Part shown: positions 1 through 10,328 of the stretch, piece after piece | How positions within the stretch are numbered: the stretch's first letter is position 1 | Layout of the letters: each line of letters begins with the position of its first letter | DNA from: Gnetum montanum | Taxonomy: Eukaryota > Streptophyta > Gnetopsida > Gnetales > Gnetaceae | Direction: 5' to 3' | Assembly (NCBI GenBank): GCA_015680685.1 | Contig: MNCI01011963.1 | Location: 164,125 to 211,473, forward strand | DNA: 47,349 nucleotides | Program-made: the position numbers and the translations under genes | Notes under the pieces: generated by a model | The model's database searches: none | Seen by the model: only the letters and a program-made list of their open reading frames with translations | What the model was told of the DNA's origin: nothing

Positions 1-206
1 CCTTCCCTCTTTATTTCCACACTAACTAGCCTAGAAAAGAGGGGGATTTGCATAGGGAACCAAAATCCAAGCAAAAATGATGTTAAACATGGTCAAACAG
101 GTGGTTGGAGCTCAAATCTGAAATTTGTGCATCTCCTGACTTTGTTTTGAAGTAATTTGAGGTCATTTTGAGGATCAATAGGTGTTGAAATGACTCCACA
201 CCCCCC

Positions 207-214
207 NNNNNNNN
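207..214. other. Assembly gap (8 N) between C runs
   Basis: Eight N bases flanked by C runs on both sides, within the satellite. The gap probably marks a homopolymer that could not be resolved, so unit spacing here (211 instead of about 181) is not reliable. Confidence 0.98.
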
Positions 215-2420
215 CCCCCCCCTTCTTCCACATTGGGTATAGTATCCTTAGTGTTGAAAAATAGGGAAAACCTTATTTGATGAATTCAAAGTGCTTTTTG
301 AGCACCTTGACCAAGTTTCTAGGCCCGTAGGGCTGTTGACTTCAATTTTGCAAGTTTTTGACTGATTTTTGACATGTTTGAAGGCTATTTAAGGGAACAT
401 AAGTTCTTCCCCTTATTTCCACACTAGGGGAGCTAATCCAACATGGAAGCATGGGTGGAAATGGGTTTTGGAGGTTGGGACAAAGTTATGCAAGTAAAAT
501 CTTGAGGCTGTGAGGTCTTAGGCCTCTCTAGTGAAGATCTTTGGTTTCTGGGAGTGTCATCTTGCCCCCAAAAGTGTAAAAGAAAATTTTCCCCTTTTTT
601 CCATGCTAGGAAGGTTACCCCAGCATGGAGGAAGTAAGAATCATATATCTAGGCCAATGTGGGTTACAATAAACTATGCATGTTGCCTCCCAAGGTTGTC
701 AAGGTTAAGGGCTATGGATCCATATCAAAGTTTGACAATTTTGGGCATTCCTAAGTGGTTTTTTTTTCTTTCCCCCATTCTTTCACATTGGGAATAGAAA
801 ATGCAAAGTAGAAAATAAGGGGAAGTGGAGTTTTTAACCAATTTTAACCTCAATCGACTTTGCATGTCAACCTTCAAGGTTACCGGGGTTGAGGACTGGG
901 GTTTGGTGTCAAGTTTTGGTAATTTTGAGTATTCCTAAGTGGTTTTTTGGCTTCCCCCCTTTCTTCCATGCTAGGGATAGAAAGATCAACATGAAAAACA
1001 ATGGGAAATATATTTTTGACCAAATTTTAACCTCAATCAACTTTGCATGTCAACCTCCAAGGCTACTAGGATCAAGGACTAGGGTTTGTAGCTAAAAATG
1101 GTCATTTTAGAGGATTTTGAAGTGGTTTTTGGACTTTCCCCCTCTTTTGACACTAGGGAATCCATGCTCAATGTAGAAAAATATGAGGAAAGCTTTTTGA
1201 TGCTTTATTATCACTTTCAATCGTGCATGAAGGTTCCCAAAGTTTCTGGGGATAATGCTTAATGCCTAGTATTAAAATTTGGCTATCTTGAAGATTAGTG
1301 AGTGGTTTTTGGGCTTCTCCCAACTCCCCCTGCCCCCCACCTTTTTCCATGTTGGATTTTCCATGCTTAGCATGGAAAAATGCAGGGAAAGATTTTTGAT
1401 GATTTTTAGCTGATTTCAACCATGCATGCAAGTTTCTGAGGAGGTTGGTGATGATTGTTTCTACTTGATGTCAAAACTTCATTATTTCAAGGTTGACAAG
1501 GCATTTTTTGAACTTCCTCCCCTTTTTCCATGATAGGGCTTTCATGCTCAGCATGGAAAAATAAGGGAAAAGCTTTTTGATCATTTTTAATCATTTTCGG
1601 GCATACATGCAAGCTTCCTAAGTTGCCAGTATCGACTGCTAACATCTAATGACAAATTTTGGTCATCTCAAAGATCATAAGGAAATTTTTCAACCTCCCT
1701 CACTTTTTCCACACTAGGACTTCTATGCTTAGCATGGAAAATTAGGGGAAATGCTTTTTGATTACTTTTGGCCACTCTTAGGCATGCATGTAGGCTTCCT
1801 AGATTGTCAGTGATGATGATTACTACTTGATGTTATATTTTGGCTATTTCAAGATTTATGAAAATCTTTTTTAACTTCCCCCATTTTTCCACACTAGAGC
1901 TTTCATGATCAGCGTGGAAAATTTGGGGGAAAGCTTTTTGGTCACTTTTGATCATGCATGCAGGCCCCTAAGGTCACCAATGTTGCCTACTATCATCTGA
2001 TGTTGAATTTCATAATTTCAAGGATCATAAGCCATTTTGGACTTTTTCCCCTTTTTCCACATTAGGTCTTCCATGCTCAATGTGGAAAATTTTTGGGAAA
2101 GCATTTTTGATAATTTATGGTTAATCTGGCCATGCATGAGTGCTCACAGGGTTGCCAGTGTTGATCATCAGTGCCTAAGGTCAAGATCTAGTTGTTTTAG
2201 GGGTTGTGAGGAGGTTTTCAAGCTTCCCCCCTTTTTTCCATGCTAGAGGTTGAAGGCTCAATGTGGAATAGGTCCTCTAAATCAAGAAAGTCAAATCTAG
2301 GCTAGATTTGTAGTTGATCAACCATGCATGTTGACCTCTAGGATTACCGTTGTCAATGGTTAATGTGGGATGTCAATATTTGATAGTTTGGAGGCTTCTA
2401 AGTACCTCATGCAACTTCCA

Positions 2421-2440
2421 CCCCCCCCCCCCCCCCCCCC
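2421..2440. repeat. Poly-C run, 20 bases
   Basis: A 20-base C homopolymer inside a satellite unit, at the place where other units have a 5-6 base C run before the CCATGCTAGG anchor. It lengthens that unit to about 214 bp. It may be true expansion of the C run or a consensus artefact. Confidence 0.9.
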
Positions 2441-3274
2441 AACCCTTTATTCAACACTAGGAATGGTGGCCCCAATGTGGATGATATATTTGTACTATCT
2501 TGACCCATTTTGGAGCTTCTAGAAGCTCTAGAGGATTCTGGCAGGGACTAGGGATCACCGTGCATCAAGAAATGGTCGTTGAGTTATTAACTTAGGTCAT
2601 TTCTGGCTTTCCCCCATCTATCCACCCTAAGGGTGAGAAGCTTAGCATGGAAGAAGTCTCCCCCAACATGGAAAACACAAAATCCCAAGTTTCGACCAAT
2701 TTTGACTAGTTTCGACTAGGTTTGGTGAGGTTTTGAGGCTGCTAGAGATACTTGGAGGGGTTCTAGGTCATGTGGGGTCCATTTTGGAGTCAAACGTGTG
2801 CTAGATGGGTGTTGGAAGGTAAGAATAATTTTCACTTCTCTTCTTCCATGCTAGTCACTATTTCCTTAGCATGTAAATCTATGGTGCTTAGCCTTGTTCA
2901 TATTTTGCCTAAATTTGGAAACCCAATGTTGAAAAAGGTAAATCTGGGTTGCTAAAAATAGAAAGATATTTGTAAGTCTAAAAAATTAAAAAATGATAAA
3001 CTTGTGCCATGTTGGGGAGGGTATTCCCAGCATGGATGCATGGGGGTAAGGTTTCCATAATGTCTTAAGTGTTGAAATTAGTAAAAATCATGTAAGTTTG
3101 ATTAAAAAGGAAGGCACAGGGTGGGGCCCATAATCCAAAAATTTATAATTTTGAAAAGTGAAGTTGTTTTCCCCCCTAAAATCAACATGAACTAAACTTT
3201 CCCCCCTTTTACTTCAGTGCACTTGTAGTCATGGGACACTGAATTAGCAGCTGGGGTTTTGTTTAGGTTTAGGT

Positions 3275-3300
3275 GGGTTTTATAAGTCAAAATTTGCAAA
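3275..3300 (+). promoter_or_regulatory. Possible TATA box after the satellite
   Basis: TATAAGTC at 3281 is followed by an A/T-rich leader and, at about 3603, by a CAAG|GTAGGC sequence that would make a fair splice donor. Coding remnants start further down the same strand near 5170, so this might be the promoter of that unit. Sequence-only guess; A/T-rich DNA produces such matches by chance. Confidence 0.2.
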
Positions 3301-3619
3301 TTTTGATCATAATTGTCATTCTTTAGCAACAACACATTTGAGGAGAGCTTTGCAAAAGATTCTTGTGGTAGCTATAACTAATCTTTAGCATGGAAGCCTC
3401 CCATCTCCCCTGTAGCCAACATAGAACTCTCATATTTTTCAAATTTCTCCCTTTTCTCAACATTGAGCCTACCATGGCACCCAAATAGAGAGGAGGGAAA
3501 AGTAAAAATCCCATAATATAAAGGATGGATGAGTGTTCAAGGGAGTTGTCAAAGGTTCCCAAGCCTATCTCCATCTAGGCTCCATTTGTCATTGCTACAA
3601 GGTAGGCAATTCTACCTGT

Positions 3620-3935
3620 TTTTGCCTTTGTTTTCATGGTTTTCTCTAGTTTTTTGCCTTCTAAGTGTTAGGGTCATTCTATTTTTAGATCTACTCTTAT
3701 TGGGGATTAAGCTAGAATTCTAACAAAATCCCACCTCCTATTTTGAATACTCCCATGAAAATCTATGGTTGCTCTATTGCTTTAGTTTTTGTAGATTTGA
3801 TTTTGAAAATAAGCCTTATTCTTTTGCTCTTATTTCTTAAAATCTTGGGGTATGGCCATTTTTTTTCAGATCTAGGCCTTAGGATTTATTAAAATTAAAT
3901 TTTAACAAAATCCTACCCCATTATTTTGATTTCAA
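3620..3935. repeat. Two diverged direct repeats, about 182 bp apart
   Basis: A segment with 'TTTTTAGATCTA', 'GG(G)ATT' and 'TAACAAAATCC(C/T)ACC' occurs twice: the last motif starts at 3721 and again at 3903. The repeats are degenerate and not obviously the same sequence as the upstream satellite, although the 182-bp step matches its unit length. Confidence 0.55.
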
Positions 3936-4499
3936 TTTAAATGGGTTGTAAGGGTTTTAGCTATTTCGACCATTTTAATGGCTATATGAAGTTTAGGCTT
4001 TTGGATTTTCAAAGTTTTGTTACGAAAAAGCAAGCCAAGATGTGTATTTTTTTCTCAATAGAACAACTACATATTTGTGAAATCAAAGGTTATGAGTTTG
4101 TAGCCCTTTTTCTAACCTTCCCGATGGTTTTTATCTCCTTTAATTTAGCTTTGAAACAAGGGAGAGTTATGGGTATTTTCCTAACGTTGCACAGTTAGGT
4201 TATTTGTGCCCCTTTTGTAATTTCGTGTAGATTTGTGAAATTTTCATAATAAAATAGCCAAGGTTTCTCCTATATTCTCATCATGGTTGCATAAGATTTG
4301 CTTTAGCTTTCCAATGAAGGTGAAATCACTCTGATTGGATTTTAAATGAATTTTTTACAAATGTTTTGCTAAGGTTATGTAGATCATGGCAAAAATCACA
4401 ATTGTAGTACATTGCTCAAAATAGAAGTGGTTGATTTTTTGCTTTTTTATTCTAGGAGAGTAAAATATTTTTCTATTTTAAATAAGTTTTTGTTATGGC

Positions 4500-4690
4500 C
4501 TCATGGCTTTTTCTAGGTTTATCATGCTTTTTCTAAATTTGTGCATAGTTTAGATTTTTTTTCCAAATTTATGCATGCTTTGCATAATTTTATATGCTTT
4601 TTCTAAACTTATGCTTACTTTTTTCCAAATTTATGCATAATTTAGATTCTTTTCCTAAATTTATGCATAATTTAGACTAATACATAGTTT
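4500..4690. repeat. Short A/T-rich tandem repeats
   Basis: Units of roughly 25-35 bp built on TTTTTCCAAATTTATGCAT and CATAATTTAGATT repeat irregularly five or more times. No coding potential; simple local duplication is the likely origin. Confidence 0.6.
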
Positions 4691-4737
4691 TGGCCATAAC
4701 ATTTTTGGTTATAAAGGCTATAAAATATGATATCAAT

Positions 4738-5150
4738 GCTTTTATGGAATTTCTCAAGCTAATTTAGATAAACACCTAAGAGCTTTTGACAGAAGCTAAT
4801 TTCACCTTTGACTTAGGGATTTTTCTCTAAATTTGTAAAGAAATTCCAATTGGTCATAATGCAAGGTTATGCAAGGTTGTGATGAAATTACTTAGGCTAA
4901 TTTAGAAAAACACCTTAGAGCTTTTTATAGAGGCTAATTTCACCTTTAACTAGATGTTCTATCTAAATTTGCTAAGTAACTCTAATAGGCCATAACATTG
5001 TTACTTTGAAAGGTTGTAATAGTGCATTTTTATGGAATTTCTTAAGCTTATTAGATAAACACCTTAGAGCTTTTTATAGAGGCTAATTTCACCTTTGAAT
5101 AGATGTTTTCCTAACCTATTAATAAATCCTAATTGGTCACAATGTTTTTG
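4738..5150. repeat. Tandem repeat, three units of about 140-148 bp
   Basis: The motif GCTAATTTAGATAAACACC (with small changes) begins near 4757, 4897 and 5045. Each copy is followed by 'TTAGAGCTTTTTATAGAGGC', a TTTCACCTTT segment and an AATTGGTCATAATG-like end. The third unit runs up to the start of the coding remnant near 5170, so the ATG at 5095 lies inside repeat DNA and is unlikely to be a real start. Confidence 0.8.
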
Positions 5151-5169
5151 CTTTGTTTTATGCAAGGTC

Positions 5170-6490
5170 TTCTTGAGGCCTATTCTCATCATAGTTGAGC
5201 TGGTTGGAACTTTTTGCTACATTGGTCATCCCAAGACCAATACTCCACAACATGAAATGCCTCTTGGAAGGCTCTCATTGTGGTTTTGGCCTAGGGCAAG
5301 GGACTTCCTTACCCACCTCATCAAGAACTTCAGTGTGATGTTGTGGTCACACTTGTCTGCAAATGTAGCTGGGGTTGTTGTGGAGACCCTATTGCCTCAG
5401 GCATTAGGACTAATTACCAAGAATATTATTGATAAATCAATTCCTAAGACCATAGGGGGACCCATAGATGCTATAAGTTCATGCTACCTGTCAGATATCT
5501 AGATGATGCTAGAGTATAGTCAGTATAATGTTGATAATACTCTAATCGTGGTGCATAGAGTCCACACATTATTCCAAAACCTACCTGGCACTGTGTATCA
5601 TCTACAAGGGTAAACATGATTATTATAATTTTTTTTATGGTTTTATATGATCTTGGCTTTACTTATTTTCCTAACTTCCTTAATTTTACTTCTGGTAGGT
5701 ACAAGGTCAATGAGCAAGGTTTGATCATTAATGATCAAATCTTGGCAATGGCTAAACTACTTTGGATGAATTCATCAAAATTCCCCAAACCAAAGCTGCT
5801 GTGTACCAATAGTTAAGAGGGGACTTTGATGAATGCACCACTAAGTTCAACATGGTATACAAAATGTGCAAGGATGATAAGATGATGCATAGTTGATGGG
5901 TAGATGCCAATAGCATGGATCAAACCCTTGTAGCTAGAACCTCTACATCACAAAAGAAAAGTAAAGGTGAGAGTATAACTTAGAGTGTTTTAAGGCATTA
6001 AGTGCTTTATTACCTTTCTTGGTTGTTGAAATTGCTCATATGGATTCTAACCTTTGGTTATTGCTTCATAGGACCTTCTACCTCAGTTGATGTTACTATA
6101 CCACTTTCAAGCTCACATCCTAAGGAAACCCTCATCTTGAACTTTGGTGATGTGACATCAATGTAAGAGTGGCTAAAGAGACAGGCACCTTGATATGTTT
6201 AAGAAAACATCTAGCGTGCAAGCTTGCTTAATGTATTTATGGCACCTATTCCTTCCATTCTTGCTGTAGAGATGTTGCATGTTATCAACTCCTTTGTTGA
6301 GGAGGTTGCTTGCTTTAGCACCATCATCCAAGGTGTTAAGATGAATGCTAACATAAGTGCTAGCCTCTTTTGTGACTTGTTTGGGGTTCCTATTGATGGG
6401 GCCAATGTTCCTACCAAGACAGTGAAGGAATCAAGCCATCGTGAGGAAGTTCTAGAGTGGTTATCTGGACAATGCACGATACCAATATAG
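5170..6490 (+). pseudogene. Unrecognised broken gene with two apparent introns
   Basis: I do not recognise the product. One reading frame continues across the in-frame stop at 5500-5502 and across two GT-AG intervals. The first (5610-5698, 89 nt) joins ..VYHLQG to YKVNEQGL.. in frame. The second (5967-6071, 105 nt) joins ..TSQKKSKG to PSTSVDVT.. in frame. Further in-frame stops occur in the exon between the introns (near 5811 and 5895) and after 6160. The last exon gives an 88-residue open stretch (6224-6490). Continuous reading across both GT-AG pairs is what suggests real introns rather than noise. It could be a decayed host gene or an intron-containing transposon gene. Confidence 0.5.
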
Positions 6491-6779
6491 TGCTTTCCTA
6501 GTTAAAAACATAGGGAAAATCCTCATGATGGTATGAGGCCATAGCTGTAAAAGCAAACATTCTGATCAAAAGGTAATAAGGTGAGAATTAGGGTTACCTT
6601 CTCCATTATATTTGCTAAATTATGGAATGGGGACACATGGAAGAAGTGTCAAGGGTGGGACTATAGGACTTATTGAATCATCCTAGTAGAAGTCCATAAT
6701 CTTAATGGTTTATGTGGTAGAGGCTTTAAGCCTCTTCAATTCCTCTGTTAGGTCTTAGATCAATTGGAAGGCTTAATCC

Positions 6780-7370
6780 AAGCCTTGCGATGGCCCCATA
6801 GTTTGCGAGGTTTGTACATAAGGTTGTGGTATCTATTGTGAAGCTTATGGCTTTGCTATGGTTTACATGACAAAAGGAAAAGGTTACCCTATGGTTGTGG
6901 CTTGTGGGCCAAACAAAGAAAAAGATGTTTGTGCTAGTACTTAAGGCACAAATGGGACAAGGATAGTGTGTGACCCTTGTGTTGTGGGGGGTCTCATGGT
7001 GGATCCCATGTGAGTAGTTATCAGATTTGCAATGGTAAACCCCACCATTGATGGTTTTGTATTTTGTGGCTACATTGAAAATGGCATTAATATGTTATAA
7101 TTTGTTGTTTCTGGCATTGACTAAGTGTGATGTGTTGCTACAATCGGTGTGGGATCTGCTATAGTAGGTCACAAAGGAGTGGAAGATGGTGGCACCATGC
7201 CCATGGAGAAAACAAAAGCATTAGAGGAAGGTTCTCTAACATTGGGGGATGTTTGGTTGAACAACCCTCCAAGGATGTTTTCAAGCTCAAATTCTACCCT
7301 AAATTCATCCTCTTCTTCCTGTTGCTACCCAAAGGTAGACTAGTCATCTTCTGCCTCTACGGTAATTAAT
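6780..7370 (+). pseudogene. Further coding-like remnant downstream of 6490
   Basis: Broken + strand frames give protein-like text such as AYGFAMVYMTKGKGYPMVV (near 6845), FVFCGYIENGINM (near 7055) and a Ser-rich end (7149-7343, ending in a run of serines and YPKVD). It probably continues the unrecognised gene at 5170-6490, given same strand, close spacing and similar composition, but no intron junction was convincing here. No domain recognised. Confidence 0.35.
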
Positions 7371-7399
7371 TGGGCTAGGACGCTAGAATAGATGTCATT

Positions 7400-7895
7400 T
7401 AGAGGAATTTCTTCATATAGGGAAGGGGTGTATTATTTTCCACCCCTTTATATGAGCTCAAATTCCCTCTTGGCTTCTGCTTCAATTTGGGGAATTAGCA
7501 TACTTGCCTAAATTTTGGCACAAACGAAGTTATAGCTATCTTCATTTATGACTACAAAATCAAGACTCTCCTCTCTAACTCTTAAAGATCATCTACATTT
7601 AATGATGGTAGGGTCTTTGGGATCATACACCCTTATGACTTGTTGGTTATGATCTTTGTCAATGAAGGTGAAGGACAATTTGGTGGATTTTTGGAAAGAC
7701 ATGGCTATAATGCTAAGGATTGCTTAAAAAAGTAGGCAATAAATGTTTAAAAAAGAGTAAATTCTAGTGAATGAAATCCAAGAGCTCTTAGAGAAAGTGA
7801 AAATAACAAAAGATGGTATACTTACTATAATTACTAAGTAGGGGGAAAGGGGGGTTTACCCCTTTACCAGAAATAGAATATTGGCAATGTTGGCT
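7400..7895. other. Intergenic, decayed coding-like text only
   Basis: Short broken + strand frames (for example near 7690, FLERHGYNAKDCLKK) hint that the degraded coding sequence of the previous entry extends here, but stops are frequent and no domain is visible. Confidence 0.3.
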
Positions 7896-7899
7896 TTAA

Positions 7900-8560
7900 A
7901 CCTCCCCCAAGTTGGCTTTCCAAGTGCCTCTATAGTGGGTATGGTAGGGGGGAAATAAGGGGGATGAGGTAATGGAAATATCACACCTTCCTATTCCAAT
8001 GTTGGAGAGGGGGGGGAGTTTGAAGACCAAAATGGAAACTTGGCAATTTCCAAAGAGGGTTTTGGTGAGTTTCCAACTTTCACAAAAAAAAGATGGAAAA
8101 GTAGGCTTGGTTGGTATGGAAATTGATGTTGGTTTAGTGAAAAATATTATGGAAACCAAGATCAAATGTTTATCAAGATCAAATATTATGGTAATAGATG
8201 TTGTGAAGTTCTAGCACCCAAGCCACCTACAGCTTTCACATTGAGGTTTCTACCATAGGGAGGGAAGTAAAGGCAATGTTGGATTCCTTGGGAGTTTTGG
8301 CTAAAAAATGGCTTTCAACTTGTAACAAAAGTAGATCTAGTTGTAAAATTGGTTTCAAATTTCACCAGCGTGGACCTCCCAACTGCTTCCTTGTTGGGTA
8401 TGGTAGAGGGGGGAAAGAAGGGAGGTGAGATGATAGGAATCTACACCTCCTACCTCAATGTTGATGGGGGGAAAAGGTTGAAAACCCAAAGTGCAAACTT
8501 AGTTTTCCACTAAAATTGATTCCATGTAGCTATTAATTCTCTTAGCTGAAAAAATGGGGG
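7900..8560. repeat. Two diverged direct repeats 460 bp apart
   Basis: The segment around GGGTATGGTAG at 7937 recurs at 8397. Both are followed by a G-rich run, GAGGTRATGG/GAGATGATAGG, 'ACACCT..CCTA', 'CAATGTTG(G/A)' and another G run. The G-rich and CAATGTTGG parts look like the reverse complement of the satellite's C-rich and CCATGCTAGG parts, so this may be inverted, highly decayed satellite. Confidence 0.5.
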
Positions 8561-9119
8561 GGAGGGGTTAGAGGGGAGAAGTCAACTCACAAATGAGTTG
8601 AACCACCCACTTTTAGAAGCTAAAAAATAAAATTTTGGTAATAAAAACAATGGGGAAAAGAGATATCAATGCTAGCTTTGTGCCTTAAAATTCATAGCAA
8701 GTGTTGTAAAAAACCAAAGCCTAACCACTTGCAACTTCCATGCTACAGTTTTAGTCACAAGGGGAGAAAGACCAACATTTATTTTCAAAGGTTTTGGCTA
8801 CAAAAAATGAAGGTAAATCTTGCAAATGGTAATGAGAATAATAGATCTGGCTACAGAATTTAGCTAAAGGCCCTCCTTCTAGTGCCAAGAAAAACTACTG
8901 CTACTAAAAACCTTGATTGCTGAAATTAAAACCAGGGATCCTCAATGTAAGCAATTCCTCAACCCTAAATCCCAAGGGCCTTCATGACGAAAATGGGATT
9001 TGGGATGTCTTAGCTAGTCCAAAAGATCAACCAGGGACTTGGAAGATGCAAAATGTAGAAATATGAATAGATCCGAACAATGCACAAATAATAAATTTAT
9101 CTTTAAACTCAAAACTCAA

Positions 9120-9660
9120 AACTTTATTGAGAAAAGAATAAAGAATAAGTTAGAGAAATGTGTACAAATGATGCCTGGATGAGAAAAAAAGTGGATCCAC
9201 TTGTATAAGAGTTTAAAGCTCATTGAAGCTGAGATGATCTACTCCACGATCTGAATGCCAAGCCACTCTTGATGCTATAGAACCTTTCTTTGCTACTACA
9301 ACCTTGGATCTACTAATTTGGTCACTAATGGAGGGGTGAGAAAGAGAAAATATTTGGATGCTAAGTTGCTCCATGCTAGACTTGGAGTCCCAGAAGTGTA
9401 GTCTTAACACCAAAATCCACCAAATCTCAAGGCCTTAATGTTATGTTAGGTTCAAGAGACTACAAGTATGGGAACTTGCAAGAGCTATTAACTACCTAAA
9501 AATGCCCCAGGTGTGGAGTTGTGTATGTGCCAATTGCTACTTGTTAAAAATGTCCAACCAAAATTGCTTGTATGCCAAAATTGCTCCACTTGAGAAAAAT
9601 TGTTAGAACTTGTTAAAAATTGAGAACCTGTAAATGGTGTTGGAGTTTGACTTTTATAGG
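9120..9660 (-). promoter_or_regulatory. LTR-like promoter and poly(A) signal, minus strand
   Basis: Read on the minus strand, CCTATAAAAGTC near 9655 is a good plant TATA box. About 530 bases downstream, CTCAATAAAG near 9122 is a good poly(A) signal. A TATA box and an AATAAA within a few hundred bases and no ORF between is the usual layout of an LTR. I could not find its ends or a second copy, so an LTR is only one possible reading. Confidence 0.35.
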
Positions 9661-9829
9661 GTTCTTTGGGCCATGAATGGGGCTATAAATTGGCTATGAT
9701 TGGGCTACAAATTGGTTGCAAATTTAATGTAATTTTTCTGCAAATTGGCTACCAAATTTAGGTGAAATGGGTGCTTAAATTTAGGGGGTTATGGTTATTT
9801 CGATTACTAAAAATAGTAACTGGGATGCC

Positions 9830-10180
9830 CCTTCCATGCTAGAGATGAATCTTCCATGCTAAGCTCTCGACTATGCTTGTTGAAGTGGTTAGTCAATGTT
9901 AAAGTGCATAACTTGATGAATTTTTCTTCTTGTGGCTTCCATGCTAGGGGTTTGAATTTTCCACATTGAAAAGGGGAGAAGGGGAAACTTTCTAGGTTGG
10001 GAGGAAAATTTCCATGCTAGGGGGGGGGGGGGGGGGCGCTAGGAAAAAGTTTTCCAATTTGAGGGGAAAGTTTCTAAAATGTACTTTTGGTCTCCACATT
10101 GAAGGGGGAAAAGTTTTCAAGCCCCCCATCCTTCCATGTTGGGGATAGGTGAGGTCAACCCCTTTGCATGTGTTTTTAGC
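9830..10180. repeat. Satellite-like units, second block
   Basis: CCATGCTAG or CCACATTG anchors with C-rich or G-rich flanks recur at about 9834, 9939, 10012, 10094 and 10134. The words are those of the 1-3060 satellite, but spacing is irregular (about 40-105 bp), as expected from deletions or rearrangement. Includes a 17-base G run at 10020-10036. Confidence 0.6.
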
Positions 10181-10280
10181 ATAGAAAAATTTCTACCCCC
10201 AATAAAACCCATCAAAGTGACTTTTTTGACATTCCAAAAGGCATTTTTGACCAACAGTCCACCCCCTGCCCATCGAATCC

Positions 10281-10328
10281 NNNNNNNNNNNNNNNNNNNN
10301 NNNNNNNNNNNNNNNNNNNNNNNNNNNN
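10281..10328. other. Assembly gap (48 N)
   Basis: Forty-eight N bases. Open frames spanning it on either strand are meaningless. Confidence 0.99.

Larger units (their letters stand above)
1..3060. repeat. Diverged tandem satellite, unit about 181 bp
   Basis: The same block recurs down this stretch: a pyrimidine-rich run (CCCCCTTTTTCC), then a CCATGCTAGG-like anchor, a short dyad ending in AGCATGGAAAA, a GGGAAA..CTTTTTGA segment, CATGCATG, and a TTGATG..AATTTT segment. Anchor starts are near 17, 228, 419, 601, 783, 966, 1149, 1347, 1528, 1709, 1889, 2057, 2238, 2452, 2622, 2847 and 3007. Most spacings are 180-183 bp; exceptions coincide with gaps, homopolymers or indels. Units are clearly diverged. 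No credible coding sequence lies here; the short open frames change from unit to unit. A noncoding satellite is the simplest reading, although it could be an expanded internal repeat of a larger element. Confidence 0.85.

Noticed and set aside
531-797. Open frames in the satellite (also 1168-1431, 2037-2246)
   Set aside because: Frames are not shared between adjacent units and strand varies; chance openings in repeat DNA.
5095-5169. ATG at 5095 as start of the unrecognised gene
   Set aside because: It lies in the third unit of a tandem repeat; similar positions in the other units are not coding. The real start is unknown.
6211-6477. 88-residue minus-strand frame
   Set aside because: Mirror of the + strand coding remnant, which continues through splice junctions on the + strand.
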